Origin: Acidobacteriaceae bacterium | Lineage (GTDB): Bacteria; Acidobacteriota; Terriglobia; Terriglobales; SbA1 | Length of the DNA: 5,771 nucleotides | Assembly: GCA_019237515.1 (NCBI GenBank) | Contig: JAFAGX010000060.1 | Span: 1-5,771, forward strand | Reading direction: 5' to 3' | Part shown: in pieces, positions 5,148 through 5,771 of the stretch | Layout of the letters: every line of letters starts with the position of its first letter | Numbering within the stretch: position 1 is the stretch's first letter | Made by a program: the position numbers and the translations under genes | The notes under the pieces: generated by a model | The model's database searches: none | What the model was told of the DNA's origin: nothing | What the model saw: only the letters and a program-made list of their open reading frames with translations

Positions 5148-5663
5148 TTATTGAGGTTCATAGACGGAATTCCCATAGCCCTGCTTGCGAGCCGCTTCCT
5201 GCATGTCTTCGAGTCGTTTTTTCTGCTGTTCGAGCTCCGACTGCATGCGCTGTACTTCGTCCTGCTTCTCTACCTGATGCTCATTCCACTGCACACAATT
5301 GCGAACGCAGTTGCCGGGCGCGAAATGAATTGAGGAGTTCAGCCGGTCCATTTGAGCCTGCAAGTTGGCCACCGATTGTTTCTGCTCCTGGATTTCCTGC
5401 TTCCACTGCTCAGGCGCCTTTTTCTCGGCCAAGTCCTGGTCAACGCTCTCGGTTTGCGTGTTGCTCGAACTGCTCTGCTCCGCATCCGGATGCTCAGGCA
5501 GATCCTCATTCGTGACTACTTTCTTGTCAGCTTGTGCTTTCTTGGCTTGCTGCTTCTCACGCTGCTCACGCGCGACGTCTCCGAGTGATTGGCCGTAACT
5601 CATTACGGCAACAAGGCCGACCAGCAGCAGCACTCGCATGGAATTATCAACGAATTTCCGCAT
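5148..5663 (-). CDS. Secreted or periplasmic coiled-coil protein of unknown function (171 aa)
   Basis: The start is ATG at 5663-5661 (MRKFVDNSMRVLLLVG), chosen because GGGGG (5668-5672) lies four bases upstream. The in-frame TTG at 5690 has no such site and would fall within the promoter candidate. Residues 1-25 look like a signal peptide: basic start, hydrophobic VLLLVGLVAV at 11-20, probable cleavage near SYGQ. The motif SLGDVAREQREKQQAKKAQ (26-44) and VVTNEDLPEHP (49-59) follow, a pattern I associate with acidobacterial exported proteins. A low-complexity Ser/Gln/Glu stretch (about 60-80) precedes two probable coiled coils (83-111 and 127-160). Between these sits a CVRNC pair (C119, C123), which could form a disulfide or bind metal. 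No enzyme motif is visible, and an envelope role is inference. It is transcribed towards the DUF983 gene from its own promoter. Confidence 0.85.
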   Translation of the reverse strand: MRKFVDNSMRVLLLVGLVAVMSYGQSLGDVAREQREKQQAKKAQADKKVVTNEDLPEHPDAEQSSSSNTQTESVDQDLAEKKAPEQWKQEIQEQKQSVANLQAQMDRLNSSIHFAPGNCVRNCVQWNEHQVEKQDEVQRMQSELEQQKKRLEDMQEAARKQGYGNSVYEPQ

Positions 5664-5684
5664 AGCACCCCCGAGCGAAGACAG

Positions 5685-5712
5685 ATTCAATTAAACGAAT
5701 GTTACTCGTCAA
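5685..5712 (-). promoter_or_regulatory. Candidate promoter of the coiled-coil protein gene
   Basis: On the - strand TTGACG (5712-5707, five of six consensus) is followed after 16 bases by TTGAAT (5690-5685, four of six). It would start transcription near 5678, leaving a leader of about 15 bases that contains the GGGGG ribosome-binding site. The bases right of it (5713-5771) show no gene. Confidence 0.5.
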
Positions 5713-5771
5713 AACTCCCGAGCGCGAATTACCTTGGTACAAACGACCGAGTTTCTGCTGACGAGAGCTCG

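Noticed and set aside
1..5771. tRNA, rRNA or insertion sequence transposase
   Set aside because: No cloverleaf, rRNA core sequence or transposase-like frame was seen in the intergenic regions or ORFs.

Overview
The window looks like a chromosomal segment of a soil-type Acidobacteriota (Terriglobia-like) bacterium. The evidence is moderate GC content, an HspR-type heat-shock regulator near dnaK and dnaJ, a secreted coiled-coil protein of a kind I associate with that phylum, and intergenic DNA crowded with palindromic repeats. The assignment comes from pattern recognition and was not tested by a search.

Layout, left to right on the + strand. First is the 3' two-fifths of dnaK (1-762), cut by the window edge. 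It is followed by a cluster of three hairpins (778-852), a 56-residue small ORF (884-1054), a hairpin-bearing repeat (1081-1138) and a complete class-A dnaJ (1152-2402). The next 259-base gap holds a large imperfect inverted repeat and a possible promoter, then an APC-superfamily amino acid/polyamine permease (2662-4056). A second repeat-filled gap (4057-4283) leads into a MerR-family gene that looks like hspR (4284-4685), followed by a small DUF983-type zinc-ribbon membrane protein (4749-5138). On the - strand, converging on it with only 9 bases between, is a gene for a secreted coiled-coil protein (5148-5663) with its own promoter candidate at the right edge.

Functionally the core is a heat-shock module: DnaK (Hsp70), DnaJ (its J-domain co-chaperone) and HspR (in other bacteria the repressor of dnaK operons, using DnaK as co-repressor). 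Here HspR is separated from dnaJ by a permease. No grpE is visible, and no HAIR operator was found in the window; the dnaK promoter lies outside it.

The most unusual content is intergenic. A two-hairpin module occurs in full at 778-817 and, on the opposite strand, at 4226-4265, with a half-degenerate third copy at 4709-4738. Differences between copies fall largely in paired stem positions, so base pairing is preserved. A separate repeat family (1081-1138 and 4136-4198) has conserved ends around a hairpin whose sequence is not conserved. The 3' end of the second copy may supply the -35 box of hspR.
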